A stretch of DNA of 64,000 bases. It comes from Globisporangium splendens. Taxonomy: Eukaryota > Oomycota > Peronosporomycetes > Pythiales > Pythiaceae. The DNA lies in the NCBI GenBank assembly GCA_006386115.1, contig VFIW01000017.1, forward strand, positions 310,001 to 374,000, written 5' to 3'. Each line of letters begins with the position of its first letter. Position 1 is the stretch's first letter. The translations under genes were made by a program, and so were the position numbers. Positions 22,201-33,424 of the stretch are shown here, one piece after another. The notes beneath the pieces are model-generated. The model was not told the DNA's origin, ran no database searches, and saw nothing but the letters and a program-made list of their open reading frames with translations.

Positions 22201-23600
22201 GGAGACAGAGGCTGAGGTAGTATTGGAACGCGATCTCCGAGCGAAACTTGAAGAACGCGAGTCTCGTCGTACTGACACAGCCGCGGAGCAGAAGAAGTTG
22301 CGTTCAAAGTTGCAGCAGCACCAGGGAGATCTTCGCACTTTTAGCGACAAATTCAAGCACGTTCAAGCTAGCTCGGCTCAAGAGTTTGAGCAGGAGCTAC
22401 AGCGGTTGGACCAGCAAATCGCTCAAACAAAGCAAAAACAGGTTGCCGCAACGCAGGCTCTAGCCGACTTGACCCCACAAATCGCAACTGCGCGGCAGAA
22501 TCTCGACCAGCAAGGAACATTCAAGCACCACATTTGCGACAATTTGGAGTATCGAAAGCTGAAACGAGACTTGAATCTTGTGAGAGGTGAGATGGACCTT
22601 GTGAGGCAAAAGTTGAATAACTTGCCAGCAGTCGATGATGTGAGTAAGCGAATCCGCGGTGCGAAGACCGCTGTGAGTGGAGCACGAGATATTTGCGGGA
22701 CCCTGAAAGGGAGAAAGCAGCAATTGGATGAGCAAATTCGTGATTACAAAATCCAGCTTCGTCAAAGCGAATTCAAGAATATTGAAGACAAGTATCGAAA
22801 GAAGTTGATCGAGTTTGAGACGACCACGATGGCTGTTGCCGATCTCGACAAGTACTACCGAGCCCTGGACCAGTCGCTTATTGAATACCACTCGAAGAAG
22901 ATTGAAGAAATCAATACTATTATTCGGTCGTTGTGGCAAATCACGTACAAAGGCCAGGATATCGATTCGATTGAAATTGTCAGTGGTCCGGAGAATGGGT
23001 CTGCGGCAGCAATGAAGGCGACGCGTTCGTACGATTATCGCGTTGTGATGAAAAAGGCTGGAACAAAGATCGATATGCGTGGTCGCTGTAGTGCAGGGCA
23101 AAAGGTCCTCGCTGCACTCGTCATCCGATTAGCGCTTGCGGAAACGTTTTGCCTGAACTGCGGTATCTTGGCGCTCGATGAGCCAACGACGAATCTGGAT
23201 ACCGAGAACAAATATGGGCTGGCTCAAGCCATCACAGAGTAAGCTATCGTTTTCCTGTCAACGAGGATGCGGTGGGCAAACAACAACTAACCTCCTATTG
23301 TTTTCTTGTGGTACAGTTTATTGGCCGCGCGGTCGGCGCAGCAAAATTTCCAGCTGGTGTGCATCACGCACGACGAAGAATTTGTGCAAATGCTGGGTCG
23401 GACGCAAGCGATGGATAATTCGACTCCGGAGTACTACTGGCGCATATCGAGAGAGGAATTGTACGTCTGTTGCTGTGTTTCCATGCGAGTGGATTCCGAG
23501 GAGAAAACGGATTGCTAACCAATTGCTATTGTATTTTCATAGGGGCAACAATCGGTTTTACAGTAAGATTGAGCGTCGCGAATGGCGAGATGGTATCTAA
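19278..23600 (+). CDS. RAD50: DNA double-strand break repair ATPase RAD50
   Basis: Four exons: 19278-19516, 19636-23238, 23317-23460 and 23543-23600; 4044 nt, 1347 residues, close to the usual 1,310. Walker A is 'VILGDNGCGKTTIIE' near residue 35. The Q-loop 'FCHQEESNWPL' is intact. Long antiparallel coiled coils flank a CxxC zinc hook (CCPLC, near residue 700), through which two RAD50 molecules dimerise. The ABC signature reads 'RCSAGQKVLAALVIRLALAE', Walker B 'CGILALDEPTTNLD' and the H-loop 'LVCITHDEEF'. With MRE11 and NBS1 it tethers and processes broken ends in the nucleus. All catalytic motifs are present, so the protein should be active. The last two introns sit in the C-terminal ATPase half. 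Confidence 0.97.
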
Positions 23601-23899
23601 GTGGAGTCAGGATGCGACTGATATTGTGCGAATCGAAAGCCCACGAGATTAGCGTGAGTAAAACATTGCAGCCGAAGAATGCTTGATCTTTTGATGTGTC
23701 GATGGAAGCATCCTGTATAACCAGGGGTAGGAACCAGTTTGGGCTGCTCTTGGTGTAGATCTCGGTTTGGAATCTGCATACTCTATTATCTGTGGGGTTT
23801 GCTCTACGCGTTCTTTCGAACGCTATTCACTTGTTTTTTTTTTCGCAACCTAGATCACAGCATGGCACCTACAGCATCATGGTAGATAGTTGTTCTATT

Positions 23900-26380
23900 C
23901 TATTGTCTGTCCAAATCCTCTTTCACTTTCATCTGCACATCAAGATTGCTGCTTTGCTTCAAGAGTTCCCGCACCGCCATCGTCGCGTACGAAGAGGGAC
24001 CTGTCCGATTACAAAACAAAAGCAACATTAGATCAGCTGAACTGCAGGAGGTGCATCACAATTCAAGCCAAACGCAGGACGAAAATGGTGACGTACTCAG
24101 TTGGAATTCGAGGCACAGTGCGCGGAATTTGCCATCAGGAATCGACGTTTGAAGCGCTTTCCCTTCCAGACGATTCACTTCCGTTTCCAGCAACGGCACC
24201 GTTGCGTCATCATAGCGTTTGATTTCGTGGGTCACATGGATCGGTTTCTTGAGAAGGTGGCGAAACGAGCCGGGCAAGTGGTACTCGGAGTTGGTCGCGC
24301 GAAGCAACGAGTCAAAATCCACTCCGTCCTCGCTCAGGATCTCTTCATATCGACGCTTCAAGCCGTTCTCGGGGTACAAAATGTCGTACCCAGGAAGTGG
24401 AAGCACGACATCGTAGATCGAATACTGGTTGATGTTCTCCGCCGTGATGCAGATCGGCTTGCTGGCGCTGGACGACGATTCGTGACGCGCTTTCTTGGAT
24501 ACGGGACCTTCATTGGCATCGTCCTTGCGAATTGCACTGTTCTCATCCTCCTCGGCAACTTCTTCTGCAAGCGCCGCATCGTGGGGAACGACGAGGTCTC
24601 CTACAACTGGCTTGTCCTTGGCAAACGTCTCGATGCGCTCGCTCGCGATCCGGTTCCAGACATAGCTTTGGTACGAGTGCGTGTACATCTGCATAGAGAA
24701 AAACACAAGCAATCGAAAGGCAGATGCAGTTAGCAAAGACCAAGCAGTACACTCTCACATGACGCAGCTCCTTTATACCATGCGCAAATGACGTGGGATG
24801 CACTGAATCGCTTGCGCGTATGCGTCAAGACCGTACGTCTGGAGCCCTTGCAGCAGCGCACGCTCGGCAATCAGATATGGAGGGAGTGCTCGCAAGGCGA
24901 CTTCGATGTTTTGGTCGTCCTGGAATTGCTGACGAGCCTGCGCGATCAGACTTGCATCGCCCTCTTGGGGCTTCAGCACCAAGTCCACGACCAATTTGTA
25001 ATCCCGCTTCAGGATCGCGCGTCCAATTTCGTGCGTCGGGATCGACTTGGTGCCGAAGCGCTGCAGTCCAAAGTAATTGATGAATCCGAGGCTCACCCAG
25101 CTTGCCACTGCGTCATGGATGTGCGCATCCGAGACAACATCGTCGCCAGGAAGACTCCGAATGGCAAGCGAGAACTGATTGCCCTGCAAATCGCCAAGGT
25201 TCAGCTTGTTCGGGACGTACTTGGCATTGCCCACGAGGAAATTGAACGTTTCGAGGTCCCGTCCTGTGCGGTTGAGCATCTCCAGCCGCTCGACCGAGCC
25301 GCGGTAGATTGTGCACAACTGCGTCGTGATGCCACGCTTGTCCTTGGTGCCGGCGTAGCTGAATGCCGATACGTTCACATTCATGGCCTTGGCAAGTTGA
25401 CTCATCACGCTGTTCGTCTCCATGTTGCGCTTGTAGAGCACAAACTGGAGGTAATCTGGCCGGTCGCTCGGCCACTTGTTCCTGCTACCACGCTGGTCCA
25501 TGTCTTTGCGCTTCTTGCCACCGACGGTCATGCGACGCACGCGGATCACTGACACGCTTTCTTTGTTGGGCACGGTGTCAGACACGAGCAGCGTCTCGCC
25601 AAACTCGCGCACGGCCGCGTGCACCGCGATGCGACTCTCTTTGGACGCGATCGTAGGGAAATAGAACGCGTCTTCCTCCTCCTTCGCCTGCTCCTGCTTC
25701 TCAGGAACTTGCGCTTCCTTGGCTCTTTCGTCCAAAATGCGCAGCGTGAACTGCTCCAAACTCTCCGCCGTTGCATCGTCACAGATTTTCGCAATCGATG
25801 CCTTGAGCTGCACGATGTTTGCGCGATCGAGCTTCTCGGCTTGCAGCCGCTTGTTCTGGTTGAACCGGCTCAGCAAGCGGCCTGCGATCGTGCCCACGAG
25901 AGAATGAATCGCCGGCGGGATCGCCATCTTCTGCGGTTCTTCTGGCGCGCGAGCTCCATCGTTTCCCTCTGCTGCTGCGCCACGCGCCACTGCGTCATTG
26001 AGGTAATTGAACACGCGCTGTTTGAAGATCTCACTCACTTTCTGCTCTTTGCCCTTCGCCTTCGCTGACGTGAATCGTTTCACGTCGGTGAGCTGCACCA
26101 CTTCGCCGTTCGTTGCAACTTCGCGCACGATGAAATCCGAGTACCGCTCCTTGATTGTGCCATGGAAGCCGCCGATTTCGGGCGTGAGGAACCGCTGGAT
26201 GCCGACCACGCTCTCGTCCACGCTCTTGGCGAACCCATCGGTGTACCCGGGCGCGCGGAAGTTGACGAACGACGATGACGCGCCGTCGCCATTACTGTCT
26301 CGACCACCACCGCGGCCTCTGCCACGGCCACCGCGTCTACCACCACCGCCTCGCTTGGATGCAAAATGGGATCGACCCAT
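23900..26380 (-). CDS. TruD-family tRNA pseudouridine synthase (PUS7-like), copy A
   Basis: Three exons: 26380-24779, 24688-24097 and 24000-23900; 2295 nt, 764 residues. The start is the ATG of MGRSHFASKRGG. An Arg/Gly-rich N-terminal tail (RGG repeats, residues about 10-35) suggests RNA binding or nucleolar targeting. The TruD catalytic motif is intact as 'AFSYAGTKDKRGITTQ' (Asp near residue 345), and the second family motif is 'INYFGLQRFG'. The final short exon restores the conserved C-terminal 'SSYATMAVREL'. PUS7 converts U to pseudouridine at U13 and other sites in tRNA, and in some mRNAs and snRNAs. It is transcribed head-to-head with its paralogue at 26810. Confidence 0.93.
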
Positions 26381-26809
26381 GAAGACTGCGCTTGGAGCCG
26401 CTCTCGCGTGCCCTAAAGACGGCGCTTCTGTGTGGAACACGGGGATGGAGCAGAGACTCGCGCGGGCCGAAGAGACCCGTAGCGCAATCGTCGTGGTGCT
26501 CGCTCTGTACGCCTAGCGATGCAGCGGCACGAGAGAGTGATGAGAACGGGACGAATATGCGTCGCACGCGTTTTGTCGGTTCAACCACCAACCAAAGGCA
26601 AGTGGTGTCCTTTTCGATAGTGCCCTTATCACCCCTCGTTCAGCAACATTGTCTTTTTCAAAATGTGGAAGAGTTGCCGAATTGGAGTCAAATTTCACTT
26701 TAGTGACATGTATTTTCAAGGCATTGGTCGTGCCTGCTGGAATGGATGGGAGAAAAAGACTCATCAGTTCATTTCTGCAGGACGAAGGCGGCGCGTGCGT
26801 GACGCAGCG
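26381..26809. promoter_or_regulatory. Shared upstream region of the two PUS7-like genes
   Basis: About 430 bases between the two divergent ATGs. It must contain both promoters. An alternative in-frame ATG for the plus-strand copy is at 26663, but the Arg/Gly-rich start at 26810 matches copy A better. Confidence 0.4.
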
Positions 26810-29563
26810 ATGGAGGCGCGGCGGCAGTACCACAGTGGCGGCGGCGCGCGGTCACGTGGCTACCACAGCAACCACACGAACAACAGACGCGGCCGCGGCG
26901 GCGGACGAGGTGGCGGCCGTGGATGGCACAACGGCAGCAGCAACTACCACGGCTCGCACTGGTTCAAAGGCGAGGGCTACAACGACCACGAGGCCATCAG
27001 CATCGACGAGGAAGTCGTGGGCATCAGCGGATACCTGTCGACTGCGCAGCCAGGGTTCAGTGGACTCGTGAAACAGCGCTTCTCGGACTTTGTGGTCCAC
27101 GAGATCGCCAAGAATGGGCAGCAGGTCAAGCTGACGAGCCTCGCCAAGAAGAAAAAGCACGTGAGTGCGCAATTCCATGAGCTCGTCAACGGCTTTGTGT
27201 ATGGCAAGAGTTACGACAATGGCGCCGCTGCGAATGCAAATGTCAGCAGCACCAACGATGGCGATGACAATGGAGCAAAACACCAAGCCGAGTGCGAGCA
27301 GATTGTGCGTGATATGGGCGAGAATCTGGGCAAGCGAGGCTACGAGTACGTGAAGCAGGGACACGCGGCGCTCGACAAGCACAATGTGCGCAAGCTCATC
27401 GAACTGGTCACCGCCGAGTTGGGTGCGAAAAAAGGCAGCGAGTTTGAAGCGTTTATTGGAAAAGTCAAGGAGCTGAAGCTCGCGGACGAGGAAGCGCTGC
27501 GACTACAGCGGGGCAGTAGCAGCGCAAATGGAGCAGCATCAACTTCGTCATTGCCACCGACGACAACACAGGATAGCGAAGCTCTCGTGTTTTACATCGG
27601 TGGACTCAACGAGAAACGGGATCGCGTCTACCTCCACGAGACAATGCGTCGCTACGGCAAATCGCTCATCGTCGCCGACACGATCACGTTGGAAGACCAT
27701 AGTCAGGTGATCCGCATTCGCCGCGCGTTCCTGACTGCCGGCAAAAAGGGCGAGCGCGATCCGCGCAACGAGTGGCCCGTGGAACAGCGTACGTCTTGTG
27801 GTTGTTTTGTGTTTGAGCATCCTTCTTCACTCATGTTCCAGAGGGCTGACGTATTTTGTGCGTTTTGTTGTACAGCGGACTACCTGCAGTTTGTGCTGTA
27901 CCGCCGCAACAAGGACATCTCAGCCGTGCTGAACCAGATCGCATCGATGCTCAAGGTGCACACGGCGACGTTCTCGTACGCCGAAGCCAAGGATAAACGC
28001 GGCATCACGACGCAATTGTGCACAGCGTACCGTATCCAGAAAGAACGACTGGAGGGCGTGCAGCGGATCCAAAACACGAGCAAGTCCTTGGACGAGTTTC
28101 AGTTCCTCATTGGCGGCAACCTCAAGTATGTCCCGACTCCGTTGCGAGTGGGAGACTGCCAGGGCAACGCGTTTTCGATCGTGATCCGCGCGCTCGCAGC
28201 AAACGAGCTCGAGATGCCGCAGACCGTTAATGATATCATCATGCAGTGGCGCGAGCGCGGGTTCATTAACTTTTTCGGGCTGCAGCGCTTTGGCGGCAAT
28301 GCTGCGGCGGCAACACCGTTCCACTTGATCGGTCGTGCGATCTTGCGCAAAGATTTTAAGCTCGCAGTTCGTTTGCTACTGCGGCCGCAAGAAGGTGAAG
28401 CCAGCAAGATTCGAGAAGCGCGCGAGCATTTCCGACAGCACAAGGATGTGGCTGCTGCGTTGCGCATGCTGCCGCCGTTCCTCATACCCGAGCGTGCTGT
28501 GCTCGAAGGATTGCTGCAGCACGGTATTGATGCCGACGAGTTGGCATTCCGCAACATCCCGCTGGCGCTTCGTGCGGCGTACGTGGACGCGTACCAAAGC
28601 TATGTGTGGAATACCATGGCGAGCGAGCGCATTGCGAAGTTGCCGTCAGACCGCGCCGTCGTCGGCGACTTAGTATTCGCCTCGTCAACATCGGAGCCAG
28701 CAAAGAAGAAGCAGAAGCGAGATAGCAGTCGGGATACGCAAACCACAGAGGTGGCGGAGCAGCAGAAGCAGCAGATTCTTGTGTTGACGGAGGAAAATGT
28801 CGATCAATACGGCATTGACGATGTCGTGCTGCCTCTGCCCGGACACTCTATTGTGTACCCAGAGAACGAAGTCGGCAGCGCGTACGAGAAGCTGATGAAG
28901 GCTGATGGTGTCGACATGGCATCGTGGTGTGGCGCCGGCGGCGCGCACCATCAGTACCACCAGCTCGATGGCATGTATCGCAATGTGATCAAGAAACCCA
29001 CTAATGTCTCGGCGGTCGTGAAAGAATACACGAATGCGAACAAGCCGATGCTGTTGACCGACGTCGATGAACTACTTGGTCATGGTGCGGATCCAAAGAC
29101 ACCGTCAACAACTGCGGATACTTCTACTGCGGCATCCGAAAGAGCAGCGGTCACACCGGCAACGACGTCAGCATCAGGAAACGAGGAGAAAGGAGCTGTG
29201 AAGGAAATTCAGCGAGCGCTTGTGCTCCATTTTGGACTTGACTACGGATCGGACGCGACGATCGCCGTGCGCGAGTTGATGAAGCAAAGCAGTAGCATGC
29301 ATGTGCAGTGGCAACTGAGCGACAAAGTGCAGAGTCGAGAAGCGTTGGCTACCAAGAAGGGCAAGGAAAAGGGAGCGGGAGTTCCAACTACAACTGCTGC
29401 GAGTACAACAACACATCCAATTGCTGGGGGCAAGAAGCAGGCTAGAGCGACTGCGATTGGAGTTGGTGGTGCAAAGAAGCGAGGAAATGACAAAACGATC
29501 ATCGCGCCAAAGAAGACGCATGTTTCGATTGGCCGACCAGGGTTCAGTCTTGGGAAACAGTAA
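26810..29563 (+). CDS. TruD-family pseudouridine synthase (PUS7-like), divergent copy B
   Basis: Two exons, 26810-27788 and 27876-29563; 2667 nt, 888 residues. The 87-nt intron is a multiple of three and stays open, but its removal restores 'PDYLQFVLYRRN', which matches copy A ('PDYLQFVLYKRN'). The N-terminus is again Arg/Gly/His-rich. The catalytic Asp is kept in 'FSYAEAKDKRGITTQ', but the Gly-Thr before Lys-Asp of copy A is Glu-Ala here. 'INFFGLQRFG' is intact. The C-terminus has an extra 100 or so residues rich in Lys/Ala/Thr beyond the copy A end. It is probably an active enzyme with changed RNA preference; loss of activity is not excluded. Its stop lies 4 bases from the stop of the minus-strand gene that follows. 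Confidence 0.9.
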   Translation: MEARRQYHSGGGARSRGYHSNHTNNRRGRGGGRGGGRGWHNGSSNYHGSHWFKGEGYNDHEAISIDEEVVGISGYLSTAQPGFSGLVKQRFSDFVVHEIAKNGQQVKLTSLAKKKKHVSAQFHELVNGFVYGKSYDNGAAANANVSSTNDGDDNGAKHQAECEQIVRDMGENLGKRGYEYVKQGHAALDKHNVRKLIELVTAELGAKKGSEFEAFIGKVKELKLADEEALRLQRGSSSANGAASTSSLPPTTTQDSEALVFYIGGLNEKRDRVYLHETMRRYGKSLIVADTITLEDHSQVIRIRRAFLTAGKKGERDPRNEWPVEQRTSCGCFVFEHPSSLMFQRADVFCAFCCTADYLQFVLYRRNKDISAVLNQIASMLKVHTATFSYAEAKDKRGITTQLCTAYRIQKERLEGVQRIQNTSKSLDEFQFLIGGNLKYVPTPLRVGDCQGNAFSIVIRALAANELEMPQTVNDIIMQWRERGFINFFGLQRFGGNAAAATPFHLIGRAILRKDFKLAVRLLLRPQEGEASKIREAREHFRQHKDVAAALRMLPPFLIPERAVLEGLLQHGIDADELAFRNIPLALRAAYVDAYQSYVWNTMASERIAKLPSDRAVVGDLVFASSTSEPAKKKQKRDSSRDTQTTEVAEQQKQQILVLTEENVDQYGIDDVVLPLPGHSIVYPENEVGSAYEKLMKADGVDMASWCGAGGAHHQYHQLDGMYRNVIKKPTNVSAVVKEYTNANKPMLLTDVDELLGHGADPKTPSTTADTSTAASERAAVTPATTSASGNEEKGAVKEIQRALVLHFGLDYGSDATIAVRELMKQSSSMHVQWQLSDKVQSREALATKKGKEKGAGVPTTTAASTTTHPIAGGKKQARATAIGVGGAKKRGNDKTIIAPKKTHVSIGRPGFSLGKQ

Positions 29564-29567
29564 ATTC

Positions 29568-31914
29568 TCATATGGTAGCGAGACCAGACGCGCTACTTTG
29601 AAACTGCGACGATTGTGCGTGGGTGCTGAAGACCATTCGTCGCATGGAGAACGAGAGCAACATGTCGGCAGCGAGGAAGATGCCCATCGTCACCAGCAAT
29701 GTCCCTGTCCAGACCGAGTCCTAGGATATATACACAGGATAGGTTAGGAGAACTTCACTTTTCATCTCAATAGACAAAAACGAGGAGCAATGGCTGCGAA
29801 ATACACACGCATCGTACAATTGCGCATTGCTTGGACGATTCATCCAGCGACTGGAAATAGTAGAGCGAGCAGTCTGGATCTGGCATATTGACACAGGCAC
29901 TCATATGCATCAGTACACAGAACTCAAGAACCATGGATGTGGTGCTTCTCGCGTACTCCGCAGAGACGTACCTTGGCACGCATTAATTCGATGGACGTAA
30001 ATTTGGTCTCCGATGCACTGCGCTCGTGGTAAACACGTCGCGATGGCCGCATTGTCTGAGCTCCCAGGCGAAAATGATGCATTTCGTGGCTGCAACACCT
30101 TCTTTCGCACCACACCAGTTCGCTTCGTGCGGCCATCAACGACGATTTCGTCAAACGTATTGAGCACCATGGCACCAAACACAATCGGCGCTTGGATCAT
30201 GTTGAACAGTGGCAACGCTATGAACCCGTGCAGTCGATACCGCTGCACAGAGCCAGCTTCAGGTTCTAGGGGCGAGAAAATGGCGGCACCGTTTTGTACA
30301 ATGGACTCTGAGCGCTGGATGCACACCCGCGTCTTGGTGTTGACATTGTTGTTGTTGTCGGACGAAGATGATGGTGCAGGCACTTGCAGTTCTGGAAGTA
30401 CGAGCTGTTGCAATGGGATCGTCACGCGCGGACCTTGCAGCGATAAAGCAAAAGTGAGATCTGGCAGGCGCTTGGAACTCGGGAACTCAGCCAGTTTGAG
30501 CTCATCGCTGTACTGCAAACCGAGCCAACTCGCCAACTGCGAAATGTACCAAGAAGGAGCGTCAGCGCACGCACATTTGAAAATTAGAGAGAAAATGTTC
30601 GTTACCGCATCGAAGAACTGGTGCGGGAGCACGAGACACGGCGTGTTGAAATCCACGATCACGTCCCAATTACTCGAGTATTCTCCAAGTATCTCGACCT
30701 TGTGGCTGAAAGGTGACGTCGATGCGCTGCTGTCAGTCACGTGGTCATTATTATCGTCTGCTTTCTCCTCGCTGCTCAGTGGCGACGTATGGCATTGGAA
30801 AGTCACGTCATGAACTGCTCAATACCAGAAAACAAACGCGCCAGCGATTTTTAAGTGCTGCACATTCTTATAAGCAATGCACAAACACGACGTACTGGGG
30901 AAGGAAATGCCCTGGTTGTCCCCCATGTCGTCACGCTCATTGATGGACGCGAGCGGCTCACTCCACACGACTGACGCCACATCGTTGGCATCTTGTAATG
31001 CGATCGTTGCCTCCTGCGAATCCTCTTCCTCGTTGACGTCGGTTGGCAGCGACAGCAATGCCATTTTCGACGTCGTATTCTGCACACCGCGATACGCATA
31101 TCGTTGAGGACCGTTCTTGGGAAGCATGGTCCAAAAGCGAGAGTACATAGGACGAAAGGCAAACCCGATGCCGATGAACCCCCTCGCGCGAGAGCTCCTG
31201 CACACACAAGATGGCAATGAGGTGAGTCTGGGTTTGCACATGAGTTGCTTGCCAATTGGCCACTCCAACGCACTGGAGGAAGCACTCGATCGACACGGGG
31301 CTGAGCCACTGCCTTGCTAAGGAAAAGTACCCGAGCGGCATGTCGCCAGTGAAGTTCACGGCTGGCACCTGGAGATCTTGAAGCACAAACTCTTGCGCGA
31401 TCCCCTGCAGCTGGTAACGGAGCAGGTGGCGCGCATAATCTACACACAACGGCGTATACAAACCCTGGTTAGTGCAAGAAGAGTGGCCTCCAAAATCACT
31501 CGTAAGAGCGTAGTTATTTTCTTACCAAAGTCGATTTTCGCGGATGATGACGGCTGCTTGGGCAAATCGGAGCAGATGAGAATGCCATCCACGTCTGCGC
31601 AAACGTATCGCATTCACAGAGTCACATTGCAGCAGTGAACATGGCGCCATTGCTCGACTACGGCTTAATGAGCGTTTACAGCAATGCAAGCGCACTAAGA
31701 CATGGAAGTGGTGTGCATTTTGCAACCCTGTACCTGTGGTGAGCACGAGGTTCATCGGTTCCCCGTCGACAAGAACCGTGACGACGGGACTGCTGTAGCG
31801 CATCTTCACAGCGGACTTGAGGTTCTCGGCAGCACCACTGTGGCACACACACAGCAGCAGCAATGGCAGCGCTAGCAGGAAATGAATAGCAGCAGTATGG
31901 CGGAGTGCGCGCAT
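29568..31914 (-). CDS. Membrane-anchored pepsin-fold (A1-like) protein with degenerate active site
   Basis: Exons read: 31914 to about 31734, about 31605-31538, about 31499-31464 joined onward to about 31337, 31197-30896, 30814-29972, 29879-29818 and 29720-29568. A signal peptide is clear (HFLLALPLLLLCVCHSGAAE). A pepsin-like N-lobe follows, with 'SPVVTVLVDGEPMNLVLTT', Cys-containing 'CTNQGLYTPLCVDYARHLL' and 'ARGFIGIGFAFRP' in place of DGILGLG. The C-lobe second motif reads 'DVIVDFNTPCLVLP' where active proteases have D-T/S-G-T/S. The last exon gives a transmembrane helix (TLLVTMGIFLAADMLLSF) with a short tail. So it is probably a type I membrane protein with the fold but reduced or no protease activity. 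The junction near 31500-31538 needs either a 38-nt intron or one extra base, so exon 2/3 limits are uncertain. Confidence 0.65.
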
Positions 31915-32142
31915 CTTCGTCCTGCTGTGATGCTGCAGAAATGACGCTTCAAGCTGCGATCAATAAGTTCGCACAAGAGCATGTTGAACCTGCTGCGAAC
32001 GGTTTTAATACAAAGTACGCTTGCTGAATCGATTTTAAGGGAGGTTGAGCAGGTTCGCAGTACGCGAAACGGTGCGAACGCAACAACAGAGAAGAGCTCC
32101 ATATTCGTGCGGAAGGACGCCGGAGCTGCGTGAAATTGCAAC
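31915..32142. promoter_or_regulatory. Compact bidirectional promoter (pepsin-fold gene / RAB28)
   Basis: Only 228 bases separate two divergent ATGs. The region contains inverted copies of CTGCGAAC / GTTCGCAG (about 31990 and 32054), a possible symmetrical protein-binding site. Confidence 0.35.
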
Positions 32143-33130
32143 ATGCCGAAGGAAACAGACAGCGAGCATGAGCCGCAGCAGCTTCAATACAAAGTGTGAC
32201 TGCGTGTCCAAGTGTGTCTGTGGTATGCGTGCTTTATCTCCTTATTGTCCTGGTTTCGCTGCATGCGTAGGTGATCATTTTAGGCGACGGCGCCGTCGGC
32301 AAGACGTCGATCGCGATGCGCCACACGGAAGACAACTTCTCCAACGTGTACAAGCAGACGATCGGCTTGGACTTCTTCTTGAACCGGTTGGCGCTTCCAG
32401 GTACACGGCAGTTATTTTGCATTGAAGTGTGCTGCACGAGTGCTTTCCACGTTCTCATTCATACTGGTGTGCAGGCGACACACAAGTGACCTTGCAGATT
32501 TGGGATATCGGTGGACAGAGCATCGGCGGCAAGATGCTCAAGAACTATATATTCGGCGCACAGGTATCTCATACAGACGATGGCATTGCATTCCGAGAAA
32601 ATACCCTGAGTTCACAAACTGGCGATGCCTGGTGAACTCTTCTTTTCTTGGGCAGGCTGTGCTGTTGGTGTACGACATCACCAACTACGAGAGTTTCCAG
32701 AACCTCGAGGACTGGTATCGTCTGGTGCGCCGGACGTTCGACGATGACCGGATGCCGTACGTCGGTCTCGTTGGGAATAAAAGTAAGTGCCTGATCATCT
32801 CTCGATTGCAAACAGCAAGACGCTTTACCATTTTGCGTGCATATGACAGCCGACTTGGTGCATCTACGAACCGTGAAAGCCGCCAAGCACAAACAGTTTG
32901 CCGAGGAAAACGATCTGAAAAGCTTCTTCGTGTCCGCGAAGACGGGTGACCAGGTGAACGGTACGTTTCGCCAGATCGCTGCGGATCTCGCGGGCATTCT
33001 GCTTTCCAAGACCGACTTGGAGGTCGAGACGCCGATCCTCAAGACGCAGATCGTGAACCACGAGCAGAACGACCCGGACGTGAAAAGCCCCGACATCCGA
33101 AGCAGGTCTGGCAAGTGCTGTGTCCAGTGA
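32143..33130 (+). CDS. RAB28: RAB28-like small GTPase
   Basis: Five exons: 32143-32193, 32271-32400, 32475-32563, 32656-32782 and 32850-33130; 678 nt, 225 residues. G1 is '[10 protein letters not shown]'. The switch II region reads '[20 protein letters not shown]', and WDIGGQ with the following IGGKM is characteristic of RAB28 (most Rabs have WDTAGQE). G4 is NKTD and G5 is 'SAKTG'. The C-terminus is CCVQ, a CaaX-type prenylation box rather than the usual double-geranylgeranyl CC/CxC ending, as known for RAB28. RAB28 works with the BBSome/intraflagellar transport in ciliated cells, which would fit an organism with flagellated zoospores; that link is inference. Confidence 0.92.
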
Positions 33131-33311
33131 CCCATTAGGCTGAAGCCATGGACGAGGCGATAATCCGTCGCACCTCTAATGCCGCTTGCCATCCTTTGAA
33201 AGCAAGAGTGTAGAGAGATAAGAATGCACAAACAAAAATGCAGGACTTTTATCTATCAAAGTGTTACATTGACGGATTGTGTTACCCTGGTATAAAAGCC
33301 CAACACCCATA

Positions 33312-33326
33312 CTCTCTCTCTCTCTC
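33312..33326. repeat. (CT)n microsatellite
   Basis: Short CT dinucleotide run followed by CACTCACTC, lying between the RAB28 stop and the 3' end of the P2 gene. Confidence 0.8.
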
Positions 33327-33424
33327 ACTCACTCAAGAGAGAGAAAAGAGACACGAGAGTCAAAGCTTTAATAAGTGACTAGCAAAGGACCGCGACGTAA
33401 GCTGCTGTGGTTGACACAAACAAC

